From the NCBI RefSeq assembly GCF_042242105.1, contig NC_092034.1, positions 4,521,144 through 4,585,143 on the forward strand: DNA of 64,000 nt, in the 5' to 3' direction. A program made the position numbers and the translations under genes. This DNA comes from Pempheris klunzingeri (Eukaryota; Chordata; Actinopteri; Acropomatiformes; Pempheridae). Positions 1 to 20,902 of the stretch are shown one piece after another. Each line of letters opens with the position of its first letter. Positions within the stretch are counted from its first letter, which is position 1. The notes under the pieces were generated by a model. It saw nothing but the letters and a program-made list of their open reading frames with translations, did not search any database and was not told the DNA's origin.

Positions 1-2431
1 TTCTCATTTAGGGACTGTACAGAGATGATTAATGTTGTCTTAGGACCATCTTCTTGAGTGAAAAATAACATACATCCCCCTCCCTGTAATATCTCAAATC
101 AACGTGACACACTGTGTTAGTGCAGCTGACACTTTTCATGGCATAATGACTACTTTTCATCATAAAGCAATACGTTGGACAAATCAAAAAAACAGGTTAT
201 CATCAAAGTTATTACAATGCACTGTGATGGGGAGCGTGAGGGGGGGGGGGGGGGGGGGGGGTGTACATGCGTTGGCTGACAATATAAAGCAGTAGGATTT
301 GAGAGAGGATGAGTGTTTGTTGTGAAGCAGTGGAATCCTTCTGTCCGTCTGCTGGTTCTTCTCATTAAAGACACGCTGCCAGTTTCACATAAAAACAAGG
401 ATTCGCTAATTTGTTGTGAAATCAATGCCAACCAAACCAATGGGATCAATCATCTGACAAGCTGAGAACTCCAATCTTTTCTTTTCGGTGTTGACTTTAA
501 TTACCGGAGTGACACATCGATGATTTTGACGTTTCATCTAAAAAAAACCAAAAAAAACACTGGTCCTTCCCCCCCAAAATACTTTCATTCATTTCTCTGC
601 TCCAGATTATTTACAGCACGCTTAAAACGAAGCTTTTCAGACTGAGGTTGGACTGTAACCCAGCTAATGGAAGAAGAAGAGACTCCCAGAGAAAGAGAGT
701 ATTGAACATATTCTGACACAGTGAATGGCCATGCTCCAATGGGTGGGCTTTTAAATTATAGTGTATTAACCATCAGGGATAAAAGCAAGTACAAAGAACT
801 CAACTGAGCGAAAGACACACACACACACACACACTGACAATCTTCTATACAATCAGGGGTGGTTTTCGAGCTTTTAACTGCAGAGCAATGCAGCTGTGAG
901 AGCGGCTAAACACGTGCAGAGAGCAGAGGCAGTGGGCGTCAGAAAAAAAAGAAAGGAACAATAAAGGTTGTGGAAATAATGATGGAAGAACTTGTTTTAT
1001 AGTCCTTTTACGTGTTGTTTTACAGCCAAGTGGTGAGTGAACACTGACAGAATAAGTAAATACAACAAGTGTGCAACAATATTTCACTTTATGAAAACTG
1101 TGTTCAAGCTAAACCTGCTTCAGGGGTTTTCACAACGACAAAAACGCTGCAAAAATGCAAAAAGAGAGATGCGTGAAGCGCTGCGAGTATCTTTGAGGCC
1201 TGACGAAAAGGAACGGCATTTCTCATAAAACAAGCGACGTTTACATCGGCTAGCAGTCGCTTTCACCACCACACTGTAATGTTCCCTGGGGCATCACCGC
1301 CAACTATCCAACTATCCAACTATCTAACGGTGGAGTAGCGCGGCTTCTACACAGTCAGCAGTGTGTGTGTTAGCAGAGCATGAGATGCAAACCACATGGG
1401 CAGCAGCTGATTAAAACGTTGCTCCACGGCACCACTTGTGGTCAAAAACTCTGGAGGGCACCTTTAAGTCCTCAGCCGATTATCTGCAATGTAACAGAAA
1501 CTGTAGTGTAAATGTTATGCAAATTAGTACTTTTGCATTTTATTTTACTGATTCCAAAAATGGCATCAGCGAAGGATATAAAATTTAAAAAAGATAAAGT
1601 AACATGAACAGAGAGAGATGGAAGAGAAAGGGGAAGATAGTGGAGATATCACACAAACACAGAGTAGGTCATTATCACCTTTCAACAAGAACATGAGACA
1701 AAGTGAAACCTCGAGCAGAGTTTGTCAGCTCTGCAGTCACACGTCAGCAAACCTCCGCCGTAGGGAACTCATCTGGGTTTGAAGCTCGTCACACCGTGTT
1801 GTGACAGTTGTGAAGAAATACTGACTCACAACAGTACAAGCACAAGCCCCTCTTTTAATTTATCTCATCTAAAATAGAAATGAATCAAAAAGCACTAAGG
1901 CTGCTTACATAACACTGGGCCATGGCAGCTGGTGTAATTAACAATTATCGTTTAATTTGGGTTTTTTTTTCCTTTTTTAGCTTTTTCAGCAACACGTGCT
2001 GTTTGCAGATTGTGGAAATGTTCGTATAAGACATGGAGAATTACAATTAGTTTGTTTATCTGTTATTCACAAGCGATTTAATCCCCAAAAGTTCCAAAAA
2101 ATTAAAGAACAGGAAATTCTTGTGTCTTGTCTCTGGGCTAAAAAAAAAAATTTATGTCTTTATAAGAATCTTTTGTTTTCAGGAGTTTCTTTTTCTTTTA
2201 AATCCACACATCCAAACATTTCAGTATGACTTTTTCCAAAATAAATAATTTTTGTAATAATGGAAGTACCTTTGGCTCAATATCTGTTGTAAAAACACTA
2301 TAATTACATTACTTTATCATGGATCTCTGAAGAAATACTCTGAGGGAATGACGAAGGGGAGGCGTCTCTAGGTTACAACATATTAAAGTAATCCCCTCCG
2401 TCCAGTCTCTTGGTTCTGAGCCATCCCTCCT
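1..2431. other. Non-coding flank downstream of rab38
   Basis: No convincing coding exon was found here. The stretch lies on the 3' side of the minus-strand rab38 gene, so its right part probably holds that gene's 3' UTR; a minus-strand AATAAA (read TTTATT on the plus strand at about 1538-1543) is one of several possible poly(A) signals and cannot be singled out. Simple repeats are present: a run of about 22 G at 240-261 and a short CA tract at about 813-833. The short open frames here have no recognisable motif and no splice context. Confidence 0.5.
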
Positions 2432-3210
2432 TCAGTCGTTCTCTCTGTCTCTGGGTCTAAACGAGGTGCATCCTGCACATCCGCCCAGTCCCTTCTCCTT
2501 CGTGTTGTAGTCAAAGCGAGGAAGAACCAGGACGCTGCCTTCCGCCTCGGTTCTGGCGGCGGCGGCGGCGTTAGAGTCGCTCAAGGCTCTCTCCTCCTCC
2601 GCAGACATGATGTTCTTCACCAGGCATGTGATGGCAGCATCGATGTTGGTGTTGTCCTGGAGGGAGGCGGCACGGGAACAGCACAGCACATGAAAATATA
2701 GTAAGTGCAGCTGAAATTGATGAGCAAACACAACTGCTTTACCAATTATCAATTCAAATCTGTTATTTTCAGTTAAATTAAAAATGATTTCCTTTATCAT
2801 TGAAACTCTCCACCCTTATGTTACTGTACATAGATTAGTGGGGCCACGTGTGGGCTATTCAGGTTTATCTCTTTTATTTCTTCATTGTGAACTTTGAACA
2901 CACACACCTCCAAATACAGATCAATTGAATAAGTAGATAGATGAAATCTAATCAGCCAAATGGAAACACATGTACCACAATAGGTTCCTTGTCCGCAAAT
3001 CCTTTTAACCTCTCAGTTACAAAGGAACATGCAGTTTACTGCTGTGGCAGGAAGAAGACTTCATTACCCACAAAACCAAGTGATGTGAGTAAATATAGAC
3101 AGAAAAGAAGAGCTAACTGAAGTGGTGGAGTGGGTGAGCTAATAAGGCACACTGACATTTGTTTACACAGAGAAAAGACGAGGACAATATTTGGATCCTG
3201 TGAGGACAAG

Positions 3211-3250
<40 letters not shown>

Positions 3251-5297
3251 CTTACCTTGGCAGAGGTTTCATACCAGCCAACAAATCCGTACTCTCTGGA
3301 AAAGTTCTCCAGTTTGGGCAGCTTGGGACACAAGCCGTGACGCCGCTGGTCACATTTGTTGGCCAATAGAACGGCGGGAACAGACCTCCCGTTGCCGAGG
3401 GCGACCTGACAAAACAGGAAGCGGACAACTGGTAAATACAGCATTTCACATGTGGCGTCATGAAAAGCCACTAGAGGGTGTAACATGTAACATTTACAGT
3501 TTGCTTCTAATACTTTATTTGAATATTTCCACTTCATGCTTCTTTATACTTCTAGTGAAATACATCAAAGACTTTTTCACCAGTTTATATGTCTGTCTTT
3601 ATTTTTACAGATTTATTTATGCAGCGCACATCTTCTGTGTTTTTCTTTTTTTTTTAAAGCTGCTTTAAGGAAGGTTGATGATAAAGTAAAGTAAGCTGAG
3701 GTGAAGTGACTTCTTCCTGACTTTTACCCACTTCTCTTTACTCTGCTCCAGTATAATGTGCAGTGAAACAAGTATATGTTAGGGCTGTTGAGGTTATTAA
3801 CAGCTTTATGGGTAATGTGGTGAGTCATGACTGAAGCAGAAGTAGACAAGAGAAGTGGAGGCGGCTGCAGTCAGTTAGTGTTTGATAAGAAAACAAAAAA
3901 AAAAAGTCCTTTACACTTTACACTGTTGTTCCAGATTGATGTTTTGGTCTTTTAACTACTTTTCTCTCCCTCCTCCCTCCCTTCCTTCCTTCCCTCTCTC
4001 TGTTATTTCCTACTCATGCTCCTCCTACCTTCCTCTGTCATGTTTACCTTAGAGTCCAGGTCTCCTTTCCACTTGAGGACGGCCTGAAACGTGGACAGTC
4101 TGGTCATGTCGAAGACGACGAGGGCCCCGACCGCCTCTCTGTAGTAGACGCGGGTCATGTTGCCGTAGCGTTCCTGCCCTTTTAAAGACAGCAGAGTAAG
4201 AATACAGTTTAGGAGATCTGTGTTACATTCAGGGTTTTGTTAACCATTTAGTTTTGTCAGAGGAGTCACATGTCATTACTTTGTATCAAAGCACATCTGA
4301 CTTGATAAAACTTGATTAGATACCTGAAAATAAAAGGCTAAACTTGATTACAGAGCAACTTAAAATACAAATAAAGGAGACTTGTAGTGAGTCTTTCATT
4401 CTGCCCTGCCCTCAAAATGAATTAAAGGGTAAACTCTCTTTTTTTTGTGACTGGTAGGTATGAAAAGTTTTGAAATTGGTCCCTACAGAGAGAGACCTGG
4501 AAGATGTTATATGTTATATGTTATATTAGCCCATATATCGCTTGGTTCAAAGCAACCAGACTCCATTGACAAAGACAGCAATTTTACAGAATCGTTGCTG
4601 GTCTGTCGCTGTCTCAGTCAGTCAGTTTGTTTGTGGTATCGTTTGACTTTAGTGTTTTAAAGGGTTAGTTCAGATCCAGCAGAGGATTTGGGGCGAAACT
4701 CAAACTAACTAGATTGAGGGAGCAGAAGGCAGCCACTCGTGTATTCTACCAGGTAAAGTGACAGTTTTAGCCAATGGAGTCCAGTGAGTCTGAGTAGCTG
4801 CCTGTTCTCACCTGCCAGCAGCATCGATCTACTGGACCAATCGTTTCTGTATCTGCCATCGTTTTAGAACCCAACATATATAAAAATAGGGCCATGGTTT
4901 AAAAATACGACTGTTCCCCTTTAATTAATTAAGAATGATTAATTATTCACAAGACCTTTGCAGCATTATTTACCTTTGACATCGGACTTTTCAGGTTTCA
5001 GGATGGCAACAAACAATTATTATAATTATTGATGAATCTGCTGAATTTAATAAATGTTTGCGTACGTTTGGCATTTTTGCTTAAATGATCATTCAATTAT
5101 GACAACACCTAATTGATTAATTGACCACTAGTTCCAATGTCCACGCAGAAAAATCTTCTTCTGTTGCATGCAAGTATTTGTGAGACCACTTGTGTGTGTG
5201 ACTGAATATATGAATAAGTCTCTATCCTGGATGCTAACCTCCTCCACATGATCCTAATATAGTGGTGAATCAGCAAGTGAGTGTCTGATCACACACA

Positions 5298-5358
<61 letters not shown>

Positions 5359-7351
5359 TGACCTATGCAGAAACCCTTCCATAGACATTGACAGTCAGTC
5401 CTAAAACCTGGACACATTGAAGCTTTGGGTTTCTTTAACAGATTTCTGACGCTTTTCTCCACAAGATTTTCACTTTATACACAAAAATAGGAGACAACAG
5501 TGGTGTTTTTAAATCAAAATGTCAAAAATGTACCATAACATGTGCTATATTAGCTCAAAGTGTCAGTATTAACTATATTCAGTCTTTCCAGAGCATCACA
5601 AAGGGCTTCACGTGTGCTTCACACACTAAAATAACACACAGCTATATCAGGTTTTAAAATGCAGTTTTTCAAACTTCCTGTTTGCACATGATGGTATCAA
5701 CCTGGAAGTCAGAGTCATTCAGGGCTCAATAGGCCAATTCTCTGTGGTCTTTTTCATCTTAAAATCTGCTTGTTTTTTAGTTTTATATAAAGCGTCACGC
5801 TCGCTGCTTGTGAGTATTTGGCTGAATAAACAACTGAAGGGCTAGGCTAACGATCTCCTGGCTGTAGCTTCAGATTTACTGTCCAGACATGAGAGGAGCA
5901 TCAGTCTTCTTATCTAATCTACCAGCAAATAAACAAATAAAGTGTATTTCCCAAAATGTTAAACTATTCCTTTAATATCTACACGCTGAATTTCAAATTC
6001 CCAATGTTATCTAGGCCTGTTTGTTTCATTGTCATTGAGTGCGTTGTTAAAATATAGTTAAAGGTGTGCAGATGTTTGAAGATTATCTTATTGAACAAAA
6101 TATGTGACTATCAGCCTGTAAATCTTTATTCATTACAATGAAATGCAAAACTTCCATTGGAAATCTGTTAATTTATCTCTGAGTGAAGCTAAACTTCCAG
6201 GTTGGTCTACAAAATGACGTCATAACTCGATCAGTGTTTAAAACAGCATTTAAAGCTGACTTTGTTACTTTAGCGTGCTGTAATTTAACCCGACACCTGC
6301 AGCTAATAAAATATTACAAACTTTATAGAGCTTTGAAGCACTGACACGGATAATCTGCCACCTCTGTGTGTTTGAGAGAAGGAGCCATTGACCTAGTTTA
6401 AAAGCCTCCATGCAGCGACTCCAATGTGACGCCATAACTACTGGTTACTGGTCTAAAGTCCGTCCAGCTTACAGCCGATGGCGGATGACTCCATGTAAAT
6501 GAGGCCTCTGATCAGATGCCATGTTGTTCAGCAAGAGGAGACGGAAGATAAACTACACTGTGTAAGAGACAGCTGACGGATGAGGAGGAAAAGAACATCA
6601 CATTACATGCAATTAGGGAGGAATGATGTCTTAGAAGCAGAATACAACAAGCTGTTCTTTTTAAAATACCTAATCTGATAGGTAATGGGACATACTGGAG
6701 GGTAAACTCCACATTTCATCTGCAGAAACAGATGTTAACCACATTTTCTAGGCGGTCACTTCTTGAGTCATGCACCATCATCGCTGGATGTGTCAGCAAG
6801 ACGCTGCCAGCGGGTGAGAAAACAGTGCAGATTAGTGTTTGTGTGTTTGTGTGTTGGTTAGTTTAACCAAGTGCAAATTCAAATTTGAGATACTATTGTA
6901 TCCTAACTGGTGGGAATCAACCTGTCAGATGTTTAAAGTGCTCGTGTGCCGTGAATTTGATGCATCTAAGTTCAAATAGAAAATACATCATGTCTTAAAT
7001 TACTATGACTGCTTCCATACAGACCCCACTCCTGTTTTGTTCCCCATCTGAGCACTAGATATGTGAACTCCAATTAATATGTGTATCATACCATATCAGC
7101 CAAATGCAAATAGCATACAAAGTGTTGCACTGCCATCAACATAGGAGCTCCTGCAGGAGGTTGATGTAACCCTGAATCCATAAAAAACTAATTTTAACAT
7201 TATCACATTACCTTAAACCCGTCATGCTTGTGCTTACACACTGTCTCTTGTTTAACTATGCAAATGAAGTGTGAATGCAAGCTGCTCTTTAAATGCAGGT
7301 GTTTCTGTGACTCACACAACCACAGTCTGTGGAATAACATCTCATCCCCAG

Positions 7352-7445
<94 letters not shown>

Positions 7446-7665
7446 CCATGCAGGCGCACTTTTACGCACCGGCTATGTCCCACAGCTGCAGCCGCACCAC
7501 CGTCTTGTGATCCCAGTTGAGCACTTTGAGGGCGAAGTCCACGCCGATGGTGGCGCGGTAGTGCTGGGAGAAGACCTGGTGCACGTAGCGCTTTATGATG
7601 GACGTTTTACCGACTCCGAGGTCGCCGATGACCAAAACTTTGAGCAGGCGCTCGTGCTGCATCAT
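2432..7665 (-). CDS. rab38: Rab38-type small GTPase, 4 exons
   Basis: Exons on the minus strand: 7665-7470, 4178-4048, 3405-3256, 2656-2432, all with GT/AG junctions, giving about 233 residues. Rab32/38 GTPases act on melanosomes, lysosome-related organelles and phagosomes. Visible motifs are the P-loop GDLGVGKTS, switch I ATIGVDF, the Rab32/38-specific switch II WDIAGQE (Ile where most Rabs have Thr), NKCD and ETSAK. GDLG, TVVRL, YYREA and GFVGW favour Rab38 over Rab32, though the [10 protein letters not shown] stretch is Rab32-like. The start is one of two adjacent Met codons (7663-7665 or 7660-7662), matching the short Rab38 N-terminus; an upstream in-frame Met at 7719 looks like 5' UTR. 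Oddity: the last exon carries two cysteines (GGCAGC) followed by 11 more residues ([11 protein letters not shown]), so the cysteines are not at the very end. The hypervariable tail also has a short alanine run. Confidence 0.9.
3212..3248. repeat. (CA)n microsatellite next to rab38 exon 3 donor
   Basis: An uninterrupted CA tract of about 37 bp. In the rab38 transcript it reads (UG)n and starts only about 7 nt after the exon 3 splice donor. Confidence 0.95.
4472..4700 (+). repeat. Interspersed repeat, copy A (MITE/SINE-like)
   Basis: This stretch contains CTACAGAGAGAGACCTG, then ATATCGCTTGGTTCAAAG, then a CAGACTCCATTGACAAA block and a TTTTAAAGGGTTAGTTCAG end. The same ordered blocks recur at 56690-56830 (plus) and 57177-57345 (minus), which shows it is a dispersed element. 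It lies in intron 1 of rab38. The class is not determined. Confidence 0.6.
5308..5351. repeat. (CA)n microsatellite in rab38 intron 1
   Basis: CA tract of about 44 bp, preceded by a short CT run. Confidence 0.95.
5828..5977 (+). repeat. MITE fragment (right half of the CCCAAAATGT family)
   Basis: Contains the order GCTAGGCTAACG, TGGCTGTAGCTTCA, CAGACATGAGAGGAGCATC and the end CCCAAAATGTTAAACTATTC. The same order is seen at 24430-24622 and, partly, at 17470-17690 and 26700-26820. It looks like the right half of a non-autonomous DNA transposon widespread in fish. Confidence 0.55.
7352..7443. repeat. Long (CA)n microsatellite next to rab38 exon 1 donor
   Basis: About 45 CA units. In the rab38 transcript it reads (UG)n starting about 26 nt after the exon 1 splice donor. 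The open frames that cross it (His-Thr or Cys-Val repeats) are artefacts. Confidence 0.97.
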
Positions 7666-9639
7666 TACTGCTCCGGTACGAGAGCGCGCGGTGGAAGGAT
7701 GGCACGGTGAGGTCTCCAATTATGGGACAATGCACAGGGTTTGGCTACAGACAGTCGGTCTGAAGTCATGTATGGTGGAAAACAGCTTTAATACCGAGTG
7801 ATTCTGGTAATATTAGACGTTTAAGTAAAAAAAAAAAAAGACTTAAAAATAAGACTTAAAAGAAAATTATATATATTAAAAAAATGCAATATGAACCAAA
7901 ATATCAACAATTTAAGTGGTAACTTCAATAAATGTTCTATAAAAGTAATTTTTTGAATCCCACTTTGTGATAAAAGGTAGAACAGGAGAGAAAAAGCCAG
8001 TTAAATGTCGCAGCCTGCTCCAGGTCGTCACGTTATCATCGTTCCCGTCCCAGCTGGTGTCCACTGGCCTCAGTCAGCTCCGTGAGAAAAGTTAACTGAA
8101 CAGTAAAAGGAAAAAAGAAGAAGTTGCTGCATGTGACACGCTGTCTTCGCCAAATTAAAGGGAGGAGAGAAAAAAAACAACAACTAGTTATGTGTTTATC
8201 CTGCATGTCCTCATGTAGTTTCATCTGCGGCCACATCCTCAGAGCAGAAGCTGAGGTGAGGAGCCTGTCAGCACTTTGGGCTGGAGCTGTGGGGAGGACC
8301 ACGCCCCCGCACCGTGTGTGTGTGTGTGTGTGTGTGTGGTTTACTGAGTGCACTTGCATTTTAATGAAGGCATTAGGGAATCATGTGGCTGCAACTCAAA
8401 AATAGCACACTGTGGAAAAAAAAGCTAGTCCTTCTTTCCTGTGCAGACTTCAGTGTCCATCACCTTATGTGTTCTTTCTGCTTTTGCAATTGTTTTGCGA
8501 GTGCAAGTGTGTTTTGTGTATGTGCTGTGATGCAGGGAGGGTGGACACAAAAAGAAAACCGAGTACAACTGAAGCCTGTAAGTACTTTAAGACACTGGTG
8601 GACTGGTGGGGAGGGCAGGGGATCATCATCCCTCATGTTAGGTGGTAGAAAAAGTGGAGGAAGTGCGATTCGGTGCCTTCTAGTGGAGAGAACATGATGC
8701 AGTGGCCTCTATAGGGAGGATAGATATGGTTGTTGTGTTTATATTTATAGTTTATCATGTATTTATGTCATTTATGTCTCTTCTTGTACTCTGTGTCCAA
8801 ATATTGAGCCGCTGCAACAAATGAATTTAACCAGTGTGTAATAAACGGGAATAATAAAGTTCATCTCATCTGTTTTCATCACAGAGGCATAGCAGTTATA
8901 ACATAATGTGAAGGAAGATATGAAGATATTTACTGAAATGATGAAGCAGATGATGAATATAACATATGTGACTGAGTAAATCAGAGTAAATCAGGTAATT
9001 TCTCAGCAGTACACACAGTCGTTAAGCTTAGTAACATGAACTACAGCAACACTAACATTAGTGTTAACATAGTGTTCTACCAGACTGCCTCAACAGGTGG
9101 GTATAATAAAGATGCTTAAATCTAAATAAAATGACTAATTTCAGTTTAAATACCAACCGAACAACATAAGTTCTAAAGTGTGCCAGTAAACGTCGCTGCT
9201 GATCAGGAGTATCTCTGACTGAAGAGTCGGCACTTTCATAAAATGATGATTTTCAGCAGCACAGAGCAGCATTTTGTTCAATGAGCCCAAGATTGAGTTT
9301 TGCTGACTACAGTGACTTGCAGTTTCCAACATCTCAACCTGAAACAGCATGAAAATGTTATTGTTAAAGCCAAAAAAATCACTTAAAAAAAGCCTCTTCA
9401 CATAGAGCATCTTCAAAAGTTTTAGTCTTATGATCTAAAATTCTAAAGTTCATCTTAACTTCACCTTCATCTTCATCCTGGAACCTCTGCAGCCTTCAGC
9501 TCCCCTCATCTGTTTAACGACAGATGTTGAAGGGTAGAAACTACAAACGTACACATACAAACACACACTATTCCTACTGCGTTTGTAATTTTTAAAAAGA
9601 AAAAAAAAACTACACTTCCCGCCTTGCAGTTCGTCCAGA

Positions 9640-10570
9640 TCCACTTCCGTGCCTGCGCACTGATGCGTGCGCGCACAGCGCGCACTGGCGCAGTGAGTGT
9701 GCAGCTTTCCTCTTGTTGCACTAATTGTGCGGCAGCAGCAGCAGCAGCTGTGGCCTCTGTTGAGATAAAAACACTGATAAAAGTCATTCTAATGTTACTT
9801 TAGTACTTTAATAAAGCAGAACGCCTGTGTTTGTGAGTTTCACCTCCTATCACCACAGTCACTTCATATCTGCCTACTTAAAGACACTCAAACACATTAA
9901 TGCTCCTGTTATTATATCCCCAAAATGACACTACAGACATTTTGTATTGAGGAAATCTAACAATGATAATAATGCACAATAATCTCATTATATGACTGAT
10001 CTTTTTCTTCCGCGGTGCGCCTCTCCGCAGTCCTTTACGGTAGTGGTACTGATGCGGGATGAGTCAGGCTATATGATGCTGCTGCTACTGCTGCCATTTC
10101 ATCAGCAGCGAACCCCCACAAACACACAGCAAACACAGAAGTGATACCACGGGATCCCCCTCCCCTCCCTGACAGCGCACATCCTGCCTTCACAAACATC
10201 CACATCTCTCGGCGTCGAAACAGAGAAGAGAAGCTTGTGGTTTATTCGCGGCTCCGTTTAAACGTGAGAGATCCGGTTTTTTACTGCACCTGCTCTGGAT
10301 GCGTTTGTCTTTCAGCTCTCGATCGGGCCTGACATTAACAAGGAAATCAGCCCCGGAGCTCAGGGCCTGCTGTCCACCAGGCTCTGCTGTCGGGCCGTGA
10401 GACCAACACGGACGCTTTCGGTCCTTACGCTGCGTCCTGAGGATCCATCCAGCCGGACCCGTCGGTGCCATGGAGCCCACATCAGCCTGGTCCTGAACGG
10501 AGCGAGGAAGCAGCGGAAGAAGAGCAACCACTCCGGCCTAAACTCCACTCCTGCTCCAGGTAGGCTCTGC
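9640..10570. promoter_or_regulatory. CpG-rich segment, candidate promoter / non-coding first exon
   Basis: CG dinucleotides are dense here compared with the AT-rich surroundings, including alternating GC-rich NRF1-like text around 9651-9690. A good donor (CCAG|GTAGGC, boundary at 10559/10560) ends a GC-rich stretch on the plus strand. This could be a promoter with a non-coding first exon of rab39b, whose start codon lies 3.3 kb downstream. This is inference only; no TATA box or transcript evidence. Confidence 0.3.
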
Positions 10571-11139
10571 TTTTATCATCATTCACAGTCTGTGTGTTTG
10601 CATCACCTCGTTAAGCCTAAAAGCGGTTTAAGGTCTCCTAAAGAAAGCTCGAGGCCTATTTTCCAGTCATGATGTGCACTGGTCTGATAATTACCTCCAG
10701 TTAAAACAATCACTGCTACAAGCCGTGTTATAAGTGCGACCATCCCATGTGATGGCAATAAAATCTCCAAATAAGCCTGACACACAACAGTGATCTACTA
10801 CAGTCCTGTCACCAACAGCCCCACATGTGAGATGTGGCTGGTTTCTAAATGTTGGGGGTGTGATGCGCCCTGCTCCGTGGTGGACCTCCAGATTGTCCCA
10901 GCGCATCCGGTGTGAGAGCCCATAAGGCTGCTATTCACCGGGGATTCGGCCACTAATGTTTGCATACCGACCGAGCTACGCAACCCGACCCCACAGAGGC
11001 ACGGAGGGGCTGATGGGAGGCTGCGTGTGTCTGGCTCCCTGCCCGCCTGCTGGCCTGGCCAGGCTGAGCCGTGGGGGTAAAAATGAGCAGTAAGAGTAGG
11101 TAGCATCCAGAAAAGCTTTTGTTAGATCATCTATTTTAT

Positions 11140-11960
11140 TTCAGCAATGGTGGACGAAGCACTCACATGTACAAAAGTAGCAACACCACAGTGTAGAAAT
11201 AAGTCCTGCATCTGGAATCCTATTGAAGTAAAGTATTACCAGGAAAGTGAAAGTACTCATTAGACAGAATGACCCTTTCCTGCATCATCTCATTGGATTA
11301 TAATTCATTCAGTACATCATATTTTGTCTTATTTATCTGAATCTGCATTGATGTTGTCAAATGCATGTCCTGCTGAAGGATAGTAGAGTAGAGTAGAAGG
11401 ATAAAGCAGCACAAAGTGGAAACGCTAAAGTAAAGAACATGTTAGCACATAATTATTCACAAGTTCTGCACTTTTTGCATCCAAAGATCTTAACCCTTGT
11501 GTGATGAGTGCTATGTTGAGATTGGCTTTAGATCCTCATTGTACAATAATAATTGCAAAATTTCCTAACTACTTTTTTTTTTACTGTTATTGTAACCCCA
11601 TAAAAAAATCAGCGGAACAAGTAAAAGTACTCAGATCCTTCAGTGAAGTCTGAGTAGAAACACCATCATCTAAAAATACTCAATAAAAGTAAAAGTAATG
11701 AGTTCAAAATGTTACTGAAGTAAAAGCAGAAGTCTCATCAGTATCATCAAAAGTACTAAAGCAGGTGTTTTATTATAGAATATTATATTATATTAGTCAT
11801 CAATGACTTTATATACTACTGGGCAGATGTGCTACTGTATAGTAAGCACACATGTAACCATAAGTGTCAAATAACTGTAGTGGAGTAGATATAACAAGTA
11901 GCATTAAATGGAAATACTTACACAAAGAACATCAAATTTGTACTCGCACTTGATTAGATG
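11140..11960. repeat. Dispersed 'AAGTAAAAGTACT' type repeat cluster
   Basis: Repeated wording such as GTACTCAGATCCTTCAG, AAGTAAAAGTAATGAG and GTAGAAATAAGTCCTGCAT marks one or more degraded copies of a common fish non-autonomous element. Related text occurs at 14270-14560, 27590-27720 and 54365-54490. Confidence 0.5.
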
Positions 11961-12592
11961 TACTTGCTTGCATTGCACAACTGCAGACCAGACCTGCAGA
12001 TCTGGAACAGCTAGAGCTGAGTGAACATTAATGTCGACACCAAATCACAGATGTAGAGCGTATTAACTTTATTTTACCTTGTTTTACAGCAGGGGTCTCC
12101 AGACAGACCTGGTATCTGGCATCTGAAAGATAGAAATGAGGCAAATTCATGAAGTATCAAGGTGATAAAACAATATCAGAGCTGCACATCTACTGATTTT
12201 ACTAACCCGTCTTTAGCAAATCAGTCCATTTCCAAGGCTGATCGCGTGTTTTGTAAATAAAGTCTTAACCTGCAAAGTTACTACAGCTGTCAGATAAACG
12301 TGGTGGAGTAAAATCATAGAGTTCTGTGGCATGAAATGGAAATAATAATGCACATGTACTCAGTGGAAGTATTTGGAGGGTCACACATTCAAAACGCCAA
12401 AGCCTCATATCAAAAAGGGCATTAGGCTGCGGCCAATAATCCCAAAAAGCTGCAGGCTTATTAAAACATCAATTGACGGCATCAAGTGACGAGAAAAGAG
12501 GATTTTCTTGTATATCTCGTGGTTTTAATTGAATCACGCACTGAATACAATGAAGCACAGTGAGCCAGTTATACGTGTGTGAGAGGGGAGGG

Positions 12593-12625
<33 letters not shown>

Positions 12626-13695
12626 CAGTCAAAAGTTATATTTCTGTAACCAAATCTAGGAAGAATGAATAAAGGAATATGTATATTTGTTTTCATATTT
12701 TGGACTTTTTAGTGTTTCTAATGTTATAGAATGGTGAATCCCATAACTCTTCTGTTACTGAGGACTGAAGGAACAGCGGACATCTTGGGAATCTATGACA
12801 GCATCACAGCAGAGTGGAGACGAAAAACTAAAGAGTCATAAAATATAAGATTACTTGGCACTTCTTTAGTGCCTGAAGACGACCAGTCCGTGGGGACGTC
12901 ACAGAGGCAGAGGACGTGCTTAGTTGTATTATGAAGATATTACAGGAGATGCACTCGCTCTAATTTAAAGTCACATTGCAGAGGCCACTACTCAAAACTT
13001 TATACGGCAAAGACAATTATGTGATCGTAAAGAAAGTTTCCCTAAAGTTCTCAAGAAAGACATTTATTAAAAATCCCCTCCAGACATGTTTTAAAACACA
13101 TCAAATACTCTGCTTTGAATGATAATGACTCTTTTATTTGAGTTTTGACGCCTCCGGGCCACGACGTTAAGCTTTCCACCAATTTTTTTAATTAACAAAA
13201 TACTGTAAAAATGAACACTGAGGTATAAACTGTGTCTCGTGTCTTCGTGTTTTGCTCTCTCAAAAAGTCTCCATCCAGAATGAACATGTGAATGTTTTTC
13301 ATGCTGGACACAAAGCGTCTCCTTCTTCATGGATATAGAGCAGGAGCATGTCCTGGGGGGGGGGATAGGGGGTGGAGGGGTCACCTGGGGTGGCTCAGGT
13401 CACCCTGAAATCTACCTGACCAAAAAAAACCCCTGCTGAAACATCCTTGTCATGTTTGGTTCGGCTGTCAGATGATGTGACACCAACTCCTGCTCACAGA
13501 TCCACACAAAAAACAAACCGCTCATGTTTACTGCACCTTATTCTGCCCCAGTAAAGAACCACAACATAACACATTTATGAGTGGGGGGGGTCATTTTCCC
13601 CTCATGTAATGAATCATTTCAATAAATAAATAAATAGAAAACTGTAATAACTGAAGAGAATCTGTTCAGATGTGTTACTTAAGTAAAAGTGTTAA

Positions 13696-20902
<7,207 letters not shown>

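Noticed and set aside
7228-7710. Long open frames rich in His-Thr or Cys-Val across 7228-7710
   Set aside because: They are translations of the CA microsatellite and the antisense of rab38 exon 1.
10397-10672. 91-residue plus-strand frame in the CpG-rich segment
   Set aside because: No recognised family; it runs through a likely splice donor. Kept only as a possible non-coding exon.
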